A stretch of DNA of 64,000 nt from Pseudarthrobacter cellobiosi (GCF_023913755.1 NZ_JAMXBJ010000050.1:62001-126000), one strand, 5' to 3'. Counted from the first letter of the stretch, positions 1-8,480 are shown. Made by a program: numbers and translations. Notes: generated from the sequence alone by a model not told the origin.

Positions 1-630
1 GATGCGTCCGGAGTCCACGAAGTCCTGGGCCTGAAGGTAGTCAAAGGCAGCGGCGAAGTCAGCAACATGGCTCTGTGCCCCGGCTCGGGTCAGTGCACCC
101 GACACGGCGTCCGAGTCAAGGCTGGCGGTGCCTCCCTCCCTGCTCAGCAGGTCAAGGGCCAACGCCGCATACCCGGCCTTGGCAAAGCGCCGGGCAACAT
201 CCTGGATGTGAGGGGTCAGCCCGCGGTTCTCGTGGCAGACCAGCACCGCCGGGCCGGCTGCCCCGGAGTCGGGCCGGGCGAGGTAACCGCTGATATCGGT
301 TCCGTCGGCAGCGAACCGGACGGTCGCCGTCGTAAGCCCCCCGGCGCCCTCCGGGACCGAGAGCGGACTTTTGGCCCCCGGATCAGCACCGGCAGAAGCG
401 GTGCCGGTGCCCGCCGTCGATGACGGGGTGGGTGTGGGCATGGGGTCGGTGCTGCGTGGGACTTCCTCGGGTGTGCATCCAACGAGCAGCATCGCGCCCG
501 ATGCCGCCGCCATGCTTCCAGTGATGAATGCGACCCTGCGGGTAAAGGTGCGGTGGGTCATTGCGCCGGCGCGGTAGTCGTCGAAGAATTCCTCGATCAG
601 GTACCGCTCAAACTTTCCAAGCTGGACCAT
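1..630 (-). CDS. Dienelactone hydrolase-like lipoprotein (C-terminus outside window)
   Basis: The frame is open from an ATG at 630 down to the left edge, giving 210 codons without a stop. AGGAGG lies six bases before the ATG. After about 30 polar residues (the segment MTHRTFTRR) comes a hydrophobic stretch ending in LLVGC, which looks like a lipobox, so the protein is probably exported and lipid-anchored. A Ser/Thr/Pro linker follows. The hydrolase part has VLVCHENRGL and FAKAGYAALALDLL, then DFAAAFDYLQAQDFVD, the typical order in dienelactone hydrolases. The catalytic Cys/Ser, Asp and His lie beyond the edge and cannot be checked. The family is known; the substrate is unknown. Confidence 0.8.
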   Translation of the reverse strand, partial: MVQLGKFERYLIEEFFDDYRAGAMTHRTFTRRVAFITGSMAAASGAMLLVGCTPEEVPRSTDPMPTPTPSSTAGTGTASAGADPGAKSPLSVPEGAGGLTTATVRFAADGTDISGYLARPDSGAAGPAVLVCHENRGLTPHIQDVARRFAKAGYAALALDLLSREGGTASLDSDAVSGALTRAGAQSHVADFAAAFDYLQAQDFVDSGRI

Positions 631-703
631 GGCTGGCCTCCTCGAGTGAGGCTCATATCCTTCTCCGAAGCGGGCAGACCTGCAAGGGGTCCCATGCGCC
701 CGG

Positions 704-2572
704 TCAGAACTGCTCGGCCGGGATGGACAACCCGAGGTCGAGAAGTCCGCGGCCTGCCTGTTCCAGAATGGGATCCATGGTCAGCGAGGCGTGGTTGAGC
801 AGTACATTGACATCGCGCTGGATCCGCTGGAGCGGGTGCGTCAGCCGGTGCACACTCCCGCCGGATCCCGTCAGGATGAGGCGGACAGCCTCGGCCGACG
901 CCGCGCCGCTGAGACCCAGCGAAAGCCGGTACCGCGCCCGCTCCTCATCGGTGAAAGCCGCAGGCCGGCGATCGAAGGAGGCGGCCACCACCCGGACAGC
1001 TTCCTGCCAGTGCAGCCGCGCGGTGGCCACCTGCCCGTAGGCCTGCGAGAACCGGGCCTGCGCGAGCGGCGAATCCGCCTGCCGCGCCTGCGTTGTCTGC
1101 TTGACCTTACGCACCATCATCAAGTCTTGGAACACCTCGATGGCGTGCTCAGCAGCCCCCAAAGCGGCGGCCGGGGCAACCATGTTCAGGAACGTGGCCA
1201 TGGGGGTGTGGATGCTCGGATCCGGGTGGATGCGACTGCCGGGATTGTCAGCGACGGCCAGGAGATTCCATTCCAGGGCACGGTGCGCCGGGACAAAGAG
1301 GTTCTCCGCGCGGAGATCGTTGCTCCCGGTCCCCCGCAGGCCGGCCGTGTGCCAGACGTCCAGGAGGTCAAGATCGGACACCGGTACCAGGCACTGCAGG
1401 CGGACCTCGCCGTGCTGCACGGCCAGGAGCGCCCACTCGGAGTGCATGATGCCGGAGGCGAAGCTCCATCGGCCCGAGACGGTGTAACCGCCGGGAACCT
1501 TCTCTGCTTTACCGGGAGGGGCACCGGTGGCGGCAGCCAAGGGGGCCGGCCCGTTGGCGAAGACTTCATCCTGGGCTTCCTGCGGCCAGCGGGCCAGCAT
1601 CCACACGTGTTCCACCAAGTGCCCCACGCTCCAGGCCGTGGAGACACATCCCTGGGCAAGGCGGCGAACCACCTCCACGTAGGTTTCCAGCCCCATGCCG
1701 AAGCCGCCCACGGCCTTCGGCGCAAGCATCTGGAACACGCCCGCCACCTTCAGTTCAGCCATGGTGGCTTCCGGAATGCGGCGGATCTCCTCGGTTTCCG
1801 CGGCACGCTCCCGCAGCCGGGGAATGAGGGCATCCACCCGGGCCAGCAGCTCGTCATGGGAAGGAATGATCACGGCCGGAAGGAAATCCGCCGGCAGGAT
1901 CTCGGCCGGAAGCTCGATGGTGTGCGCTGTATGGCTGCGTTTCGCGGCCAGGTAGCGGTGATTGGCCGCCGAGAGGTGCACTCCGGTGGGGACCTGCTCC
2001 GAGACGTCAACGCCGAGGTCCGTCAGCTGCCCTACTTTGTCCGGGTTGTTGGTGAGGAGGCGGATCCGGCCCGCGCCAAGCGCGCCGAGCATCTGGGCTG
2101 CGGCGCTGTAGTCCCGCTCGTCCTCGCCGCGGCCCAGGGCCACGTTGGCTTCGTAGGTGTCGAGTCCGTTGTCCTGCAGGGCGTACGCGTCGAGCTTGGA
2201 GTACAGGCCGATGCCGCGCCCCTCCTGCCGCAGGTACAGCAGGAAGCCCCCGACGGCGGCAATCTCCTCGACTGCCTCGCGCAGCTGGGGTCCGCAGTCG
2301 CAGCGCTCGCTCCCGAACACGTCGCCCGTGAGGCATTCACTGTGCAGCCGGACCAACGGCGCTGTACCTTCCGGCCCCTGGTCCAGGAGCGTCTGCTCCC
2401 ATTCGCCGAGGGCGAGCAACAGGTGCTCCTTACCGTCGGCCAGTCCATGGAAGGTTATGATCTCGGCTGTGGCCGCGAAGCCGTCAGGGAAGCGAAGTGG
2501 GACGGTGACCTGGCTGCGCACGGTGGCCGGTTGTTCGAATGGCCGCGCGACGGTCTCGGACATGACGGTCAT
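704..2572 (-). CDS. Fusion of GTP cyclohydrolase II (RibA) and flavin-dependent monooxygenase (acyl-CoA dehydrogenase fold)
   Basis: This is a 622-residue two-domain protein. Residues about 20-215 are a complete GTP cyclohydrolase II: the zinc cysteines fall at C80, C91 and C93 (SECLTGDVFGSERCDCG), followed by QEGRGIGL at 116-123 and TNNPDK at 174-179, so all recognisable catalytic motifs are present. Residues about 230-622 match group D two-component flavin monooxygenases of the HpaB/HsaA type (IPEATMAELKVAGVFQML, then VGGFGM and GCVSTAWSVGHLVEH). Such enzymes use reduced flavin from a partner reductase to hydroxylate aromatic or heteroaromatic substrates. The RibA half makes the first riboflavin precursor from GTP, so the fusion may couple flavin supply to demand; this is inference. 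No flavin reductase is seen nearby. GAGGAG lies five bases before the ATG. It is divergent from a MarR gene. Confidence 0.88.
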   Translation of the reverse strand: MTVMSETVARPFEQPATVRSQVTVPLRFPDGFAATAEIITFHGLADGKEHLLLALGEWEQTLLDQGPEGTAPLVRLHSECLTGDVFGSERCDCGPQLREAVEEIAAVGGFLLYLRQEGRGIGLYSKLDAYALQDNGLDTYEANVALGRGEDERDYSAAAQMLGALGAGRIRLLTNNPDKVGQLTDLGVDVSEQVPTGVHLSAANHRYLAAKRSHTAHTIELPAEILPADFLPAVIIPSHDELLARVDALIPRLRERAAETEEIRRIPEATMAELKVAGVFQMLAPKAVGGFGMGLETYVEVVRRLAQGCVSTAWSVGHLVEHVWMLARWPQEAQDEVFANGPAPLAAATGAPPGKAEKVPGGYTVSGRWSFASGIMHSEWALLAVQHGEVRLQCLVPVSDLDLLDVWHTAGLRGTGSNDLRAENLFVPAHRALEWNLLAVADNPGSRIHPDPSIHTPMATFLNMVAPAAALGAAEHAIEVFQDLMMVRKVKQTTQARQADSPLAQARFSQAYGQVATARLHWQEAVRVVAASFDRRPAAFTDEERARYRLSLGLSGAASAEAVRLILTGSGGSVHRLTHPLQRIQRDVNVLLNHASLTMDPILEQAGRGLLDLGLSIPAEQF

Positions 2573-2608
2573 CTGGGCTCCTCAGGAAGTCTGGCAGTAC
2601 TTGAATGT

Positions 2609-2680
2609 TGAAGTAAATGCTACCGATCATTACTTCACGATGCAAGTGATTTGAGCGACATAAAACTTCATTCATGAAGT
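2609..2680. promoter_or_regulatory. Probable MarR operators between the RibA fusion and marR
   Basis: Two inverted repeats share the half-site TGAAGT. The first pairs TGAAGTAA (2609-2616) with TTACTTCA (2630-2637), with 13 bases between. The second pairs ACTTCA (2665-2670) with TGAAGT (2675-2680), with TTCA between, and contains the palindrome TTCATGAA. Each lies near one of the two divergent starts. Autoregulation and control of the divergent gene is the usual MarR arrangement; binding here is inferred. Confidence 0.65.
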
Positions 2681-2700
2681 AAAGCGCGTAGACTCACCCT

Positions 2701-3198
2701 ATGGAACGTGCCGAGGAACCGCGATGGCTGAACGGCGAGGAACGCGACGTCTGGCTGACGCTGGTCGCTGTGATTATGAAGCTTCCCGCCGCCCTGGACG
2801 CCCAACTGCAGCACGACGCTGGGATGAGCCACTTCGAGTACATGGTCCTGGCCGGCCTGTCTGAAGCTCCGGCCCGCACACGCCGGATGAGTGATTTGGC
2901 GGGCTTTACCGAGTCCGGACTCCCCCGGCTGTCCCAGGTGGTGAGCCGGCTTGAAAAGCGGGGCTGGGTGCAACGCTCTACGGATCCTTCCGACGGACGC
3001 ATCACGCTGGCCACGCTCACCGACGAGGGCTGGACGAAAATCACCCAAACCGCCCCGGGGCACGTGGAGGCAGTCCGAGCGCTTGTGTTCGATCCCCTCA
3101 CGAAGGCACAGTCACGCCAGCTGGGGAGCATCGGCAAACGCATCATGGGCGCCATTGACCCAGAGGACCGCTGCCTGCGCGAAAGCGCCCCGCTCTGA
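2701..3198 (+). CDS. MarR family transcriptional regulator
   Basis: The product has 165 residues, normal for MarR proteins. The winged helix-turn-helix is clear: RMSDLAGFTESGLPRLSQVV is the recognition region, followed by LEKRGWVQRSTDPSDGR and ITLATLTDEG, the wing and the typical MarR DxR segment. The N-terminal helix (ERDVWLTLVAVIMKLPAALD) and C-terminal helix should form the dimer interface. It is divergent from the RibA-monooxygenase fusion with repeated TGAAGT half-sites in the 128-base gap, so it probably represses that gene and itself until it binds a phenolic or similar substrate. The ligand is not deducible from sequence. Confidence 0.9.
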   Translation: MERAEEPRWLNGEERDVWLTLVAVIMKLPAALDAQLQHDAGMSHFEYMVLAGLSEAPARTRRMSDLAGFTESGLPRLSQVVSRLEKRGWVQRSTDPSDGRITLATLTDEGWTKITQTAPGHVEAVRALVFDPLTKAQSRQLGSIGKRIMGAIDPEDRCLRESAPL

Positions 3199-3239
3199 AA
3201 TGAGCAGGGCGCCGTCGGACGGTCAGGCGTAAACGGTTG

Positions 3240-4979
3240 TCAGACCCGCGCACTCTGGTGCGTGAAGGTCGTGACGGCCGGGCGCAGCGCAGCCACCGGC
3301 TCCATGCGCACATAGGCCTCGCCCGGCGCCGGACGGGCGTCCGCCTCTCCCTTGTTGGGCCAGAGAGAGAACGCGCGTTCCGCCTGGGCCGTGATGGACA
3401 GCGACGGGTTAACGCCGAGGTTGGCCGAGATCGCTGCACCGTCCACGATGTGCATGCCAGGGTAGCCCCAGACCCGGTGGTAGGGGTCAATGACGCCGCT
3501 CTCCGGGCTGTCGCTGATGCAGGCGCCGCCGAGGAAGTGGGCGGTGAGCGGGACGTCGAAGATTTCCCCCAACGTCGCTCCGGCGTAGGTCCTGCGCCCG
3601 CCGCGCTCCTGCAGGAGCCGTGCGATGACGCCCATCGCCCGGTGGCCCGGCTCGATGTAGGTCGGGTTTGGCTCGCCGTGCCCCTGCCGGGAGGTCAGCT
3701 TGCGGCCGCCGAAGAGCCGCCGTTTGCCCGATACCGTCAGCGAGTTGTCCCGGGTCTGCATCACGAGGCCGATGATGGTGCGCTCGCTGAACTTCCAGGG
3801 GGTCGGCTCGATGCTTGGGATCGCCAGCGGATTCTTGAGCGCGACGCCGATGAACCGCACCCAGCGTGGCAGCCGCCCATCACCCGGCACCGCCAGCGTC
3901 GAGAGGGCCCCCATCGCATTGGAGCCCTTGCCGTAGCGGACGTTTTCGATGTGCGTGTCCTCGGCCGGGTGGAACGAGGCCGTGATGGCGACACCCTTGG
4001 TGAGGTCCATGCCTTTCGGCGGGCGATGGGACGTCATGGCACCGAGCAGCGCCTCAGAGTTGGTCCGGGTGAGAACCCCCAGGCTGTCCGAGAGCCCGGG
4101 CAGCTGCCCGCCGTCGCGCATCTCGTGAAGAAGCGACTGCGTCCCCCAGGTACCGGCCGCAAACACCACGTGCCTGGCGGTGAGGACCTGCCGGCCCTTG
4201 CCCCGTTTGGTCCAGGACCCCGTGCACTCGGTGACGATTTCGTACGCCGGCGCTTCGGCGTCGGTGAGCGGGCGCACTTCGACGACGGTGCGCAGCGGCG
4301 TCACGCGCACGCCAATCTTTTCGGCCAGGCCCAGGTAGTTCTTCGTCAGGGTGTTCTTCGCGCCCACGCGGCAGCCCACCATGCAGTTACCGCACTCCGT
4401 GCAGCCGGTACGCTCAGGCCCGGCGCCGCCGAAGTAGGGGTCCGGGACGCGGACACCCGGCATGCCGAAAAACACGCCCGTGGGCGCTTTCTTGAACGTG
4501 GGGCCAACGCCGAGCTCGTCCGCGGCGGCGCGCATCAGCTGCTCCACCGGACCCTCGCACGGGTTGGTCACCACCCCCAGCATCGACTGACCCATCCGGT
4601 AATGCGGCGCAAGCTCGTCCTGCCAATCCGTGATGTGGCCCCACTGCCTGTCCTGAAAGAACGGCGCCGGAGGGATGTAAAGGGTGTTCGCATAGTTGAG
4701 GGAGCCACCGCCGACGCCGGCGCCCGCCAGGATCAGTGCGTCCGGGAGCCTGTGGATGCGCTGGACGCCGAAGCAGCCGAATTTCGGGGCCCAGAGGTAC
4801 TTGCGGAGGTTCCACGATGTCTTGGCGAAGTCTCCGTCCTCGAACCTGCGGCCAGCCTCAAGCACGTGCACGTCGTAGCCCTTCTCGGCGAGGCGCAGCG
4901 CTGCGACCGAGCCGCCGAAACCGGAGCCGATGACAACGACATCGTGGTCAACGGCCGGTCCGGCGTCCCGGGCGTTCAC
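3240..4979 (-). CDS. GMC-type FAD oxidoreductase, cholesterol oxidase/ChoD-like
   Basis: The product has 579 residues. The N-terminus has the FAD dinucleotide fold (VVVIGSGFGGSVAALRLAEK) followed by an Asp/Glu-type end (VLEAG), then GAGVGGGSLNYANTL, a GMC signature. The C-terminus has HFLGGACISDSPESGVIDP and GAAISANLGVNPSLSITAQA, which hold the conserved FAD-contacting and catalytic-region residues. A cysteine-rich insert (CTECGNCMVGC) lies mid-protein; it is also known in mycobacterial ChoD-like proteins and resembles an iron-sulfur ligand set. The gene lies downstream of an aldehyde dehydrogenase and overlaps it by 4 bases (ATGA), so the pair is translationally coupled. A role in oxidising an alcohol to an aldehyde that the partner then oxidises to an acid is inferred. 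A sterol substrate is possible but not shown. Confidence 0.85.
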   Translation of the reverse strand: MNARDAGPAVDHDVVVIGSGFGGSVAALRLAEKGYDVHVLEAGRRFEDGDFAKTSWNLRKYLWAPKFGCFGVQRIHRLPDALILAGAGVGGGSLNYANTLYIPPAPFFQDRQWGHITDWQDELAPHYRMGQSMLGVVTNPCEGPVEQLMRAAADELGVGPTFKKAPTGVFFGMPGVRVPDPYFGGAGPERTGCTECGNCMVGCRVGAKNTLTKNYLGLAEKIGVRVTPLRTVVEVRPLTDAEAPAYEIVTECTGSWTKRGKGRQVLTARHVVFAAGTWGTQSLLHEMRDGGQLPGLSDSLGVLTRTNSEALLGAMTSHRPPKGMDLTKGVAITASFHPAEDTHIENVRYGKGSNAMGALSTLAVPGDGRLPRWVRFIGVALKNPLAIPSIEPTPWKFSERTIIGLVMQTRDNSLTVSGKRRLFGGRKLTSRQGHGEPNPTYIEPGHRAMGVIARLLQERGGRRTYAGATLGEIFDVPLTAHFLGGACISDSPESGVIDPYHRVWGYPGMHIVDGAAISANLGVNPSLSITAQAERAFSLWPNKGEADARPAPGEAYVRMEPVAALRPAVTTFTHQSARV

Positions 4980-6571
4980 TTCTTTCCCCCTCTCTTGAGC
5001 GCGCGCAGGAGGGAGGTCAGCATTCTGGAGTGGTCGCCGTCGGACATTCCGAACGCGGGCCCGAACGGCAGCAGGTGCTGGGCCGTCACAGTCTGGCTCT
5101 CGGTGAAGCGCAGGATGCCCTCGGAGCCGTGGCGGCGGCCCACCCCGGAGGCTTTCATGCCGCCCATGGGCGAGCCGGTGCTGCCCCAGGCGACGGTGTA
5201 GGAGTCATTGATACTCACGGTGCCCGTTCGGATCCTGGCCGCAAGCTCCCGGCCGTGGCGGACACTGCCCGTGAACACGTTGCCGTGCAGGCCGAACTCG
5301 GTGTCGTTGATGAGCTGGATGGCCTCGGCATCGTCCGCCACGCGGTAGATCGCCACAACGGGACCGAACGTCTCCTCGTTCCGGCACAGCATCGACTCGG
5401 CAACACCGGCCAGCAGGGTGGGCTCGTACACATATGGGCCGAGGTCCGGGCGGTGCCTGCCGCCGGTGAGGACGGTGGCGCCGTGCTTCCTCGCATCCTC
5501 AACGTGGGCCGAGACTGTCTCAAGCTGGGAAGCCGAAGCGAGCGAGCCCATGTCATTGCCGTAGTCGAGCGCTGTGCCGACCTTCATGGCCTCCACCGCG
5601 GCGATGAGCTTTGCGGTGAAGGCGTCCGCCACCTTCTCGTGCACGATGACCCGCTCTGCCGACATGCACAGCTGTCCCGCCGATGCGAAGCAGGTGCGGA
5701 TGGTTCCGGTCACGGCCTTGTCGAGGTCGGCGTCGTCGGCGATGTACACACCGTTTTTCCCGCCGAGCTCGAGGGAGTAGCCAACGAGCCGGCCGGCAAG
5801 GGATTCGGCCACCTTGCGGCCCACGGGCGTCGAGCCGGTGAAGCAGGCGTAGTCGGCCCGGTCCAGGACGGCCTGGCCGATGCGGCGGTCGCCAAGGACC
5901 ACCTCGAGGACGCCCTCAGGAAGCCCGGCATCACGCAGCATCTCGACGCCGAGGAGGGCCGACAAACTCGCCTGACGGTCTGGCCGCAGGACGACGGCGT
6001 TGCCCGCCACGAGTGCGGCGATCGCGTCGGTGACGGCGAGGCTGAAGGGGTAGTTCCACGGCGAGACGATGCCCACCACACCCTTGGGATGGCGCAGCTC
6101 GCGCGCCTGGGACAACACCGGGTAGGCACCGGAACGGCGGCGGGTCTTGAGGTAGCCGGAGGCGGCGCGGCCGTAATGGCGTGCCGTGACGGCAACGTCG
6201 GCAACCTCTTCGAAGGCGTGGCCCCGGGACTTGCCCGACTCGAGCTGGATGAAGTCGAGGATCTCGGCCTGGTGGTCAAGGACGATGTCATGGAAGCGCT
6301 CCATGATCCCCTGGCGATCCTTGAACGACGTTCGGGCCCATTCGACCTGGGCTTGCCCCGCCCGGGCGTAGGCCTCCGCGACGTCAGCCTCAGTAGACAG
6401 CGGCAGGGAAGCGAGCGGGCCGCCGGTGAGCGGCGTGTGAATCAGTTCAAGTTGGGCGTCCGCGGTATGCCGGGCATGGGCGACAAGGATCCGCACGCGG
6501 GCCGGATCCACGGCGAAGGTTTCGATGGGCGCGGTGATGTGGCTGGCCAGCGTCTCTGATGACATGGACAA
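4976..6571 (-). CDS. Succinate-semialdehyde/aldehyde dehydrogenase (GabD2-like)
   Basis: This is an NAD(P)-dependent aldehyde dehydrogenase of 531 residues. The cofactor motif is SPWNYPFSLAVTDAIAALVAGNAVVLRP, the turn motif is CFTGSTPVGRKV, the catalytic Glu lies in LELGGKN, and the catalytic Cys in SAGQLCMSAERV. EETFGPV and GVGRRHG complete the fold. The mycobacterial GabD2/SSADH group is the closest by eye. The first start is TTG at 6571 with AGG six bases upstream; an ATG lies two codons in at 6565, but its spacing from AGG is long, so the TTG start is kept with doubt. It overlaps the downstream GMC oxidoreductase by 4 bases, so the two probably act in sequence on one alcohol/aldehyde pathway. 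Confidence 0.85.
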   Translation of the reverse strand: MSMSSETLASHITAPIETFAVDPARVRILVAHARHTADAQLELIHTPLTGGPLASLPLSTEADVAEAYARAGQAQVEWARTSFKDRQGIMERFHDIVLDHQAEILDFIQLESGKSRGHAFEEVADVAVTARHYGRAASGYLKTRRRSGAYPVLSQARELRHPKGVVGIVSPWNYPFSLAVTDAIAALVAGNAVVLRPDRQASLSALLGVEMLRDAGLPEGVLEVVLGDRRIGQAVLDRADYACFTGSTPVGRKVAESLAGRLVGYSLELGGKNGVYIADDADLDKAVTGTIRTCFASAGQLCMSAERVIVHEKVADAFTAKLIAAVEAMKVGTALDYGNDMGSLASASQLETVSAHVEDARKHGATVLTGGRHRPDLGPYVYEPTLLAGVAESMLCRNEETFGPVVAIYRVADDAEAIQLINDTEFGLHGNVFTGSVRHGRELAARIRTGTVSINDSYTVAWGSTGSPMGGMKASGVGRRHGSEGILRFTESQTVTAQHLLPFGPAFGMSDGDHSRMLTSLLRALKRGGKK

Positions 6572-6623
6572 AGAGTACCTGATAGTTGAATATCGGTTTT
6601 GTCATTCCACGCCAGGGCGCTTC

Positions 6624-6893
6624 TCATCTGTAGGCGTCACGACGGTGAGCAATTGATATCACCTCGATCAGAAGGACGTCGTCAATGATCCGGTAGATGA
6701 CCCTGTATTCGCCGCGTCTGGCTGAGTAGAGGGGATACAGGGGCTCCTGCAGCTGCTTCCCTAGCCGGCGAGGGTTCTCGCGGAGCGCACCCGTTATGAA
6801 CTCGAACGCTGCCGCCGCCACTTTTTCCGGCAGGCCATGCGTCAGTGCGCGCCGTGCAGATTTCGAGAACCGGACGTCATAACCGGCGCTCAT
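6624..6893 (-). CDS. RelE/ParE-family toxin
   Basis: A small basic protein of 89 residues. It has the RelE shape: an N-terminal strand (YDVRFSKSARRAL), helices, a strand with GEYRVIYRI, a hydrophobic strand (VLLIEVISI) and a terminal AHRRDAYR. The Arg/Tyr-rich end is typical of ribosome-dependent RNases of this family. The ATG overlaps the stop of the upstream antitoxin gene by 4 bases, giving the usual antitoxin-first, coupled order. The role as an mRNA-cleaving toxin neutralised by its partner is inferred from family membership. It resembles the toxin at 17090-17368 in fold and ending, but not closely in sequence. Confidence 0.85.
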   Translation of the reverse strand: MSAGYDVRFSKSARRALTHGLPEKVAAAAFEFITGALRENPRRLGKQLQEPLYPLYSARRGEYRVIYRIIDDVLLIEVISIAHRRDAYR

Positions 6894-7171
6894 TCCGTTC
6901 CGGTTGCAGGCCGCATGTCAGCCTTTACCTGCTCGGCGTTGAAGGTGTCACCACGTTCGAGATCATGGAGACCTTGGCCGATCTCTTTGACAAGCCTGGC
7001 GTCCGAGAGAATGGCCACAGTCTCCAACATTGCATCGTAGTCATCGGCACCCAGGAGCACAGCCGCCCGCAGTCCATTCCGGGTAATCTCGAACCGCTCG
7101 TGCGTCGTGGACGCCCGCTCCACAAGGCGCGAGAAATTTGATCGTGCTTCTGCCACCGGGAGTGTTGTCAT
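6890..7171 (-). CDS. Phd/YefM-family antitoxin
   Basis: From the ATG at 7171 the product has 93 residues: MTTLPVAEARSNFSRLVERA is the Phd/YefM DNA-binding N-terminus, then RFEITRNGLRAAVLLGADDYDAM, then an acidic toxin-binding C-terminus. Longer frames reach 7315, but the family alignment starts at MTTLPVAEARS. ATG codons at 7177 and 7192 are alternatives. The stop overlaps the toxin ATG. A TAGAAT box sits so close upstream that the mRNA may have almost no leader. The palindrome ATGTACAT (7170-7177) covers the start and may be the autoregulatory operator. Both points are inference. Confidence 0.85.
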   Translation of the reverse strand: MTTLPVAEARSNFSRLVERASTTHERFEITRNGLRAAVLLGADDYDAMLETVAILSDARLVKEIGQGLHDLERGDTFNAEQVKADMRPATGTE

Positions 7172-7184
7172 GTACATAATTCTA
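7169..7184 (-). promoter_or_regulatory. Possible promoter -10 and operator of the first toxin-antitoxin pair
   Basis: On the minus strand TAGAAT occupies 7184-7179, and transcription starting about seven bases on would begin at the ATG at 7171. The perfect palindrome ATGTACAT overlaps this point. No convincing -35 element is seen. A leaderless start is common in actinobacteria, but here it is only inferred. Confidence 0.35.
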
Positions 7185-7409
7185 GCGCACATGGCGCGAC
7201 CCGGGTGGGATGGCCCGGGTACGGATATTGACGCGACGGCAGCGGAACTGCACCACGGTTCCGCTGCGAGCGCAACATCGTAGCTGCACCGTTCATGGCC
7301 GATAATGACGCCCACTGCGGTTCTCGAGGCACAGTGCCAAACGGTCGCCTAGCCTACCCACCCCGCACGCGAGGAAGAACCGGCTGGGTGCAGTCTGTAG
7401 CCTTGAGGC

Positions 7410-8474
7410 GTGGGACATTCAGCGGTCATCATCGGCGCGGGAATCGGCGGCCTGAGCACGGCACGGGCCCTGAAGCGTCACGGCTGGGCAGTGACAGTTT
7501 TGGAGCAGGCTGCGGCCCTGCCGACGTCGGGCACCATGCTGGGCATGTGGCCGGCCGCCATGAAGGCCCTCGACGATATTGGTGTTGACGCCTCGCGCCG
7601 CACTGACGGTTGGGCGCACATTGCTGCCGACGCAGGAACCCGACTGTGGACGCCGGCGGGGCGGACGTTGCTGACAGCCCCCGGGGGCGCCGACCTGAAC
7701 CTGGTCTCCCGGCCCGCGCTGCTCGCTGCGCTTGCCCGGGACATCGACGTCAGCTTCAACACGCAGGTCATCGAGGCCGAACAGCTGGACGATGCGGAGC
7801 TGGTGGTAGGTGCGGATGGCACGTTCAGCCGCACCCGGCAGCGGATGTTCGATGACCGGTTCCCCGCCCGTTCCCTTGGAGCCGTCGCATGGCGGGGAAC
7901 CGCCAAAGGCGCCGTGGCCGAATTCGGCGAGACCTGGGCTCCCGGCGCACTGTTTGGCATCACACCGGCGGGTCCTGATGCGACGAACTGGTATGCATGC
8001 ATCCGCGCCGATCAGACATTTGACGGACCACACCTGCCGCACATAGTGGACCATTTCGGCCCTTGGCACCGCGGCGTGCGGGAGCTGATCGGCGGGATCG
8101 AAGAGAAGGCAGTCCTGCATCACGGACTCTTCGAGACGCCGAAGTTGCCGCGGTACGTCACCGGAAAGACAGCGCTGGTGGGCGACGCCGCCCACGCAAT
8201 GGCGCCCTTCCTTGGACGCGGGGCCTGCGAAGCCATCCTTGATGGTGCCTCGCTGGGGCGGTCCGTGGCGCAGGCTTCCTCTGTCGAGACGGGTCTCGCG
8301 GTGTTCGACAAGGAGCGCCGGGCGCGGACTCAGCGGCTAGTGCTGGCCTCGCGCCTGACAGGCCAATTCGCCATGATGGATACCGGCTCAGGAATCCGGA
8401 ACGCCGCGGTTGGTGCCGTCGGCCGGCTGGTGAAGCCCAGGCCACGGCGGGATCCCACGCTCCCCCGCCAGTAG
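7410..8474 (+). CDS. FAD-dependent monooxygenase (PHBH-like, group A)
   Basis: The product has 354 residues from a GTG start. It begins with the FAD dinucleotide motif SAVIIGAGIGGLSTARALKR, ends that fold with VLEQA, and has the second FAD motif TALVGDAAHAMAPFLGRGAC in its last third, as in p-hydroxybenzoate-hydroxylase-like enzymes. VVGADGTFSRTR is the middle DG motif, which contacts FAD and NAD(P)H. These features make a single-component NAD(P)H-dependent hydroxylase likely. It is convergent with the Nudix regulator gene that ends six bases later. No pathway partner lies beside it and the substrate is unknown. Confidence 0.85.
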   Translation: MGHSAVIIGAGIGGLSTARALKRHGWAVTVLEQAAALPTSGTMLGMWPAAMKALDDIGVDASRRTDGWAHIAADAGTRLWTPAGRTLLTAPGGADLNLVSRPALLAALARDIDVSFNTQVIEAEQLDDAELVVGADGTFSRTRQRMFDDRFPARSLGAVAWRGTAKGAVAEFGETWAPGALFGITPAGPDATNWYACIRADQTFDGPHLPHIVDHFGPWHRGVRELIGGIEEKAVLHHGLFETPKLPRYVTGKTALVGDAAHAMAPFLGRGACEAILDGASLGRSVAQASSVETGLAVFDKERRARTQRLVLASRLTGQFAMMDTGSGIRNAAVGAVGRLVKPRPRRDPTLPRQ

Positions 8475-8480
8475 GGGGCG

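Noticed and set aside
2596..2640. Riboswitch (FMN type) before the RibA fusion
   Set aside because: I looked for an FMN element because of the RibA domain. The gap is only 128 bases and is filled by MarR-type inverted repeats, with no conserved FMN-box blocks.
3237..5201. Long plus-strand open frame opposite the GMC oxidoreductase
   Set aside because: Its translation has no family motifs and is Arg/Gly/Ala-rich, while the minus strand encodes a clear GMC oxidase. It is a by-product of high GC content.
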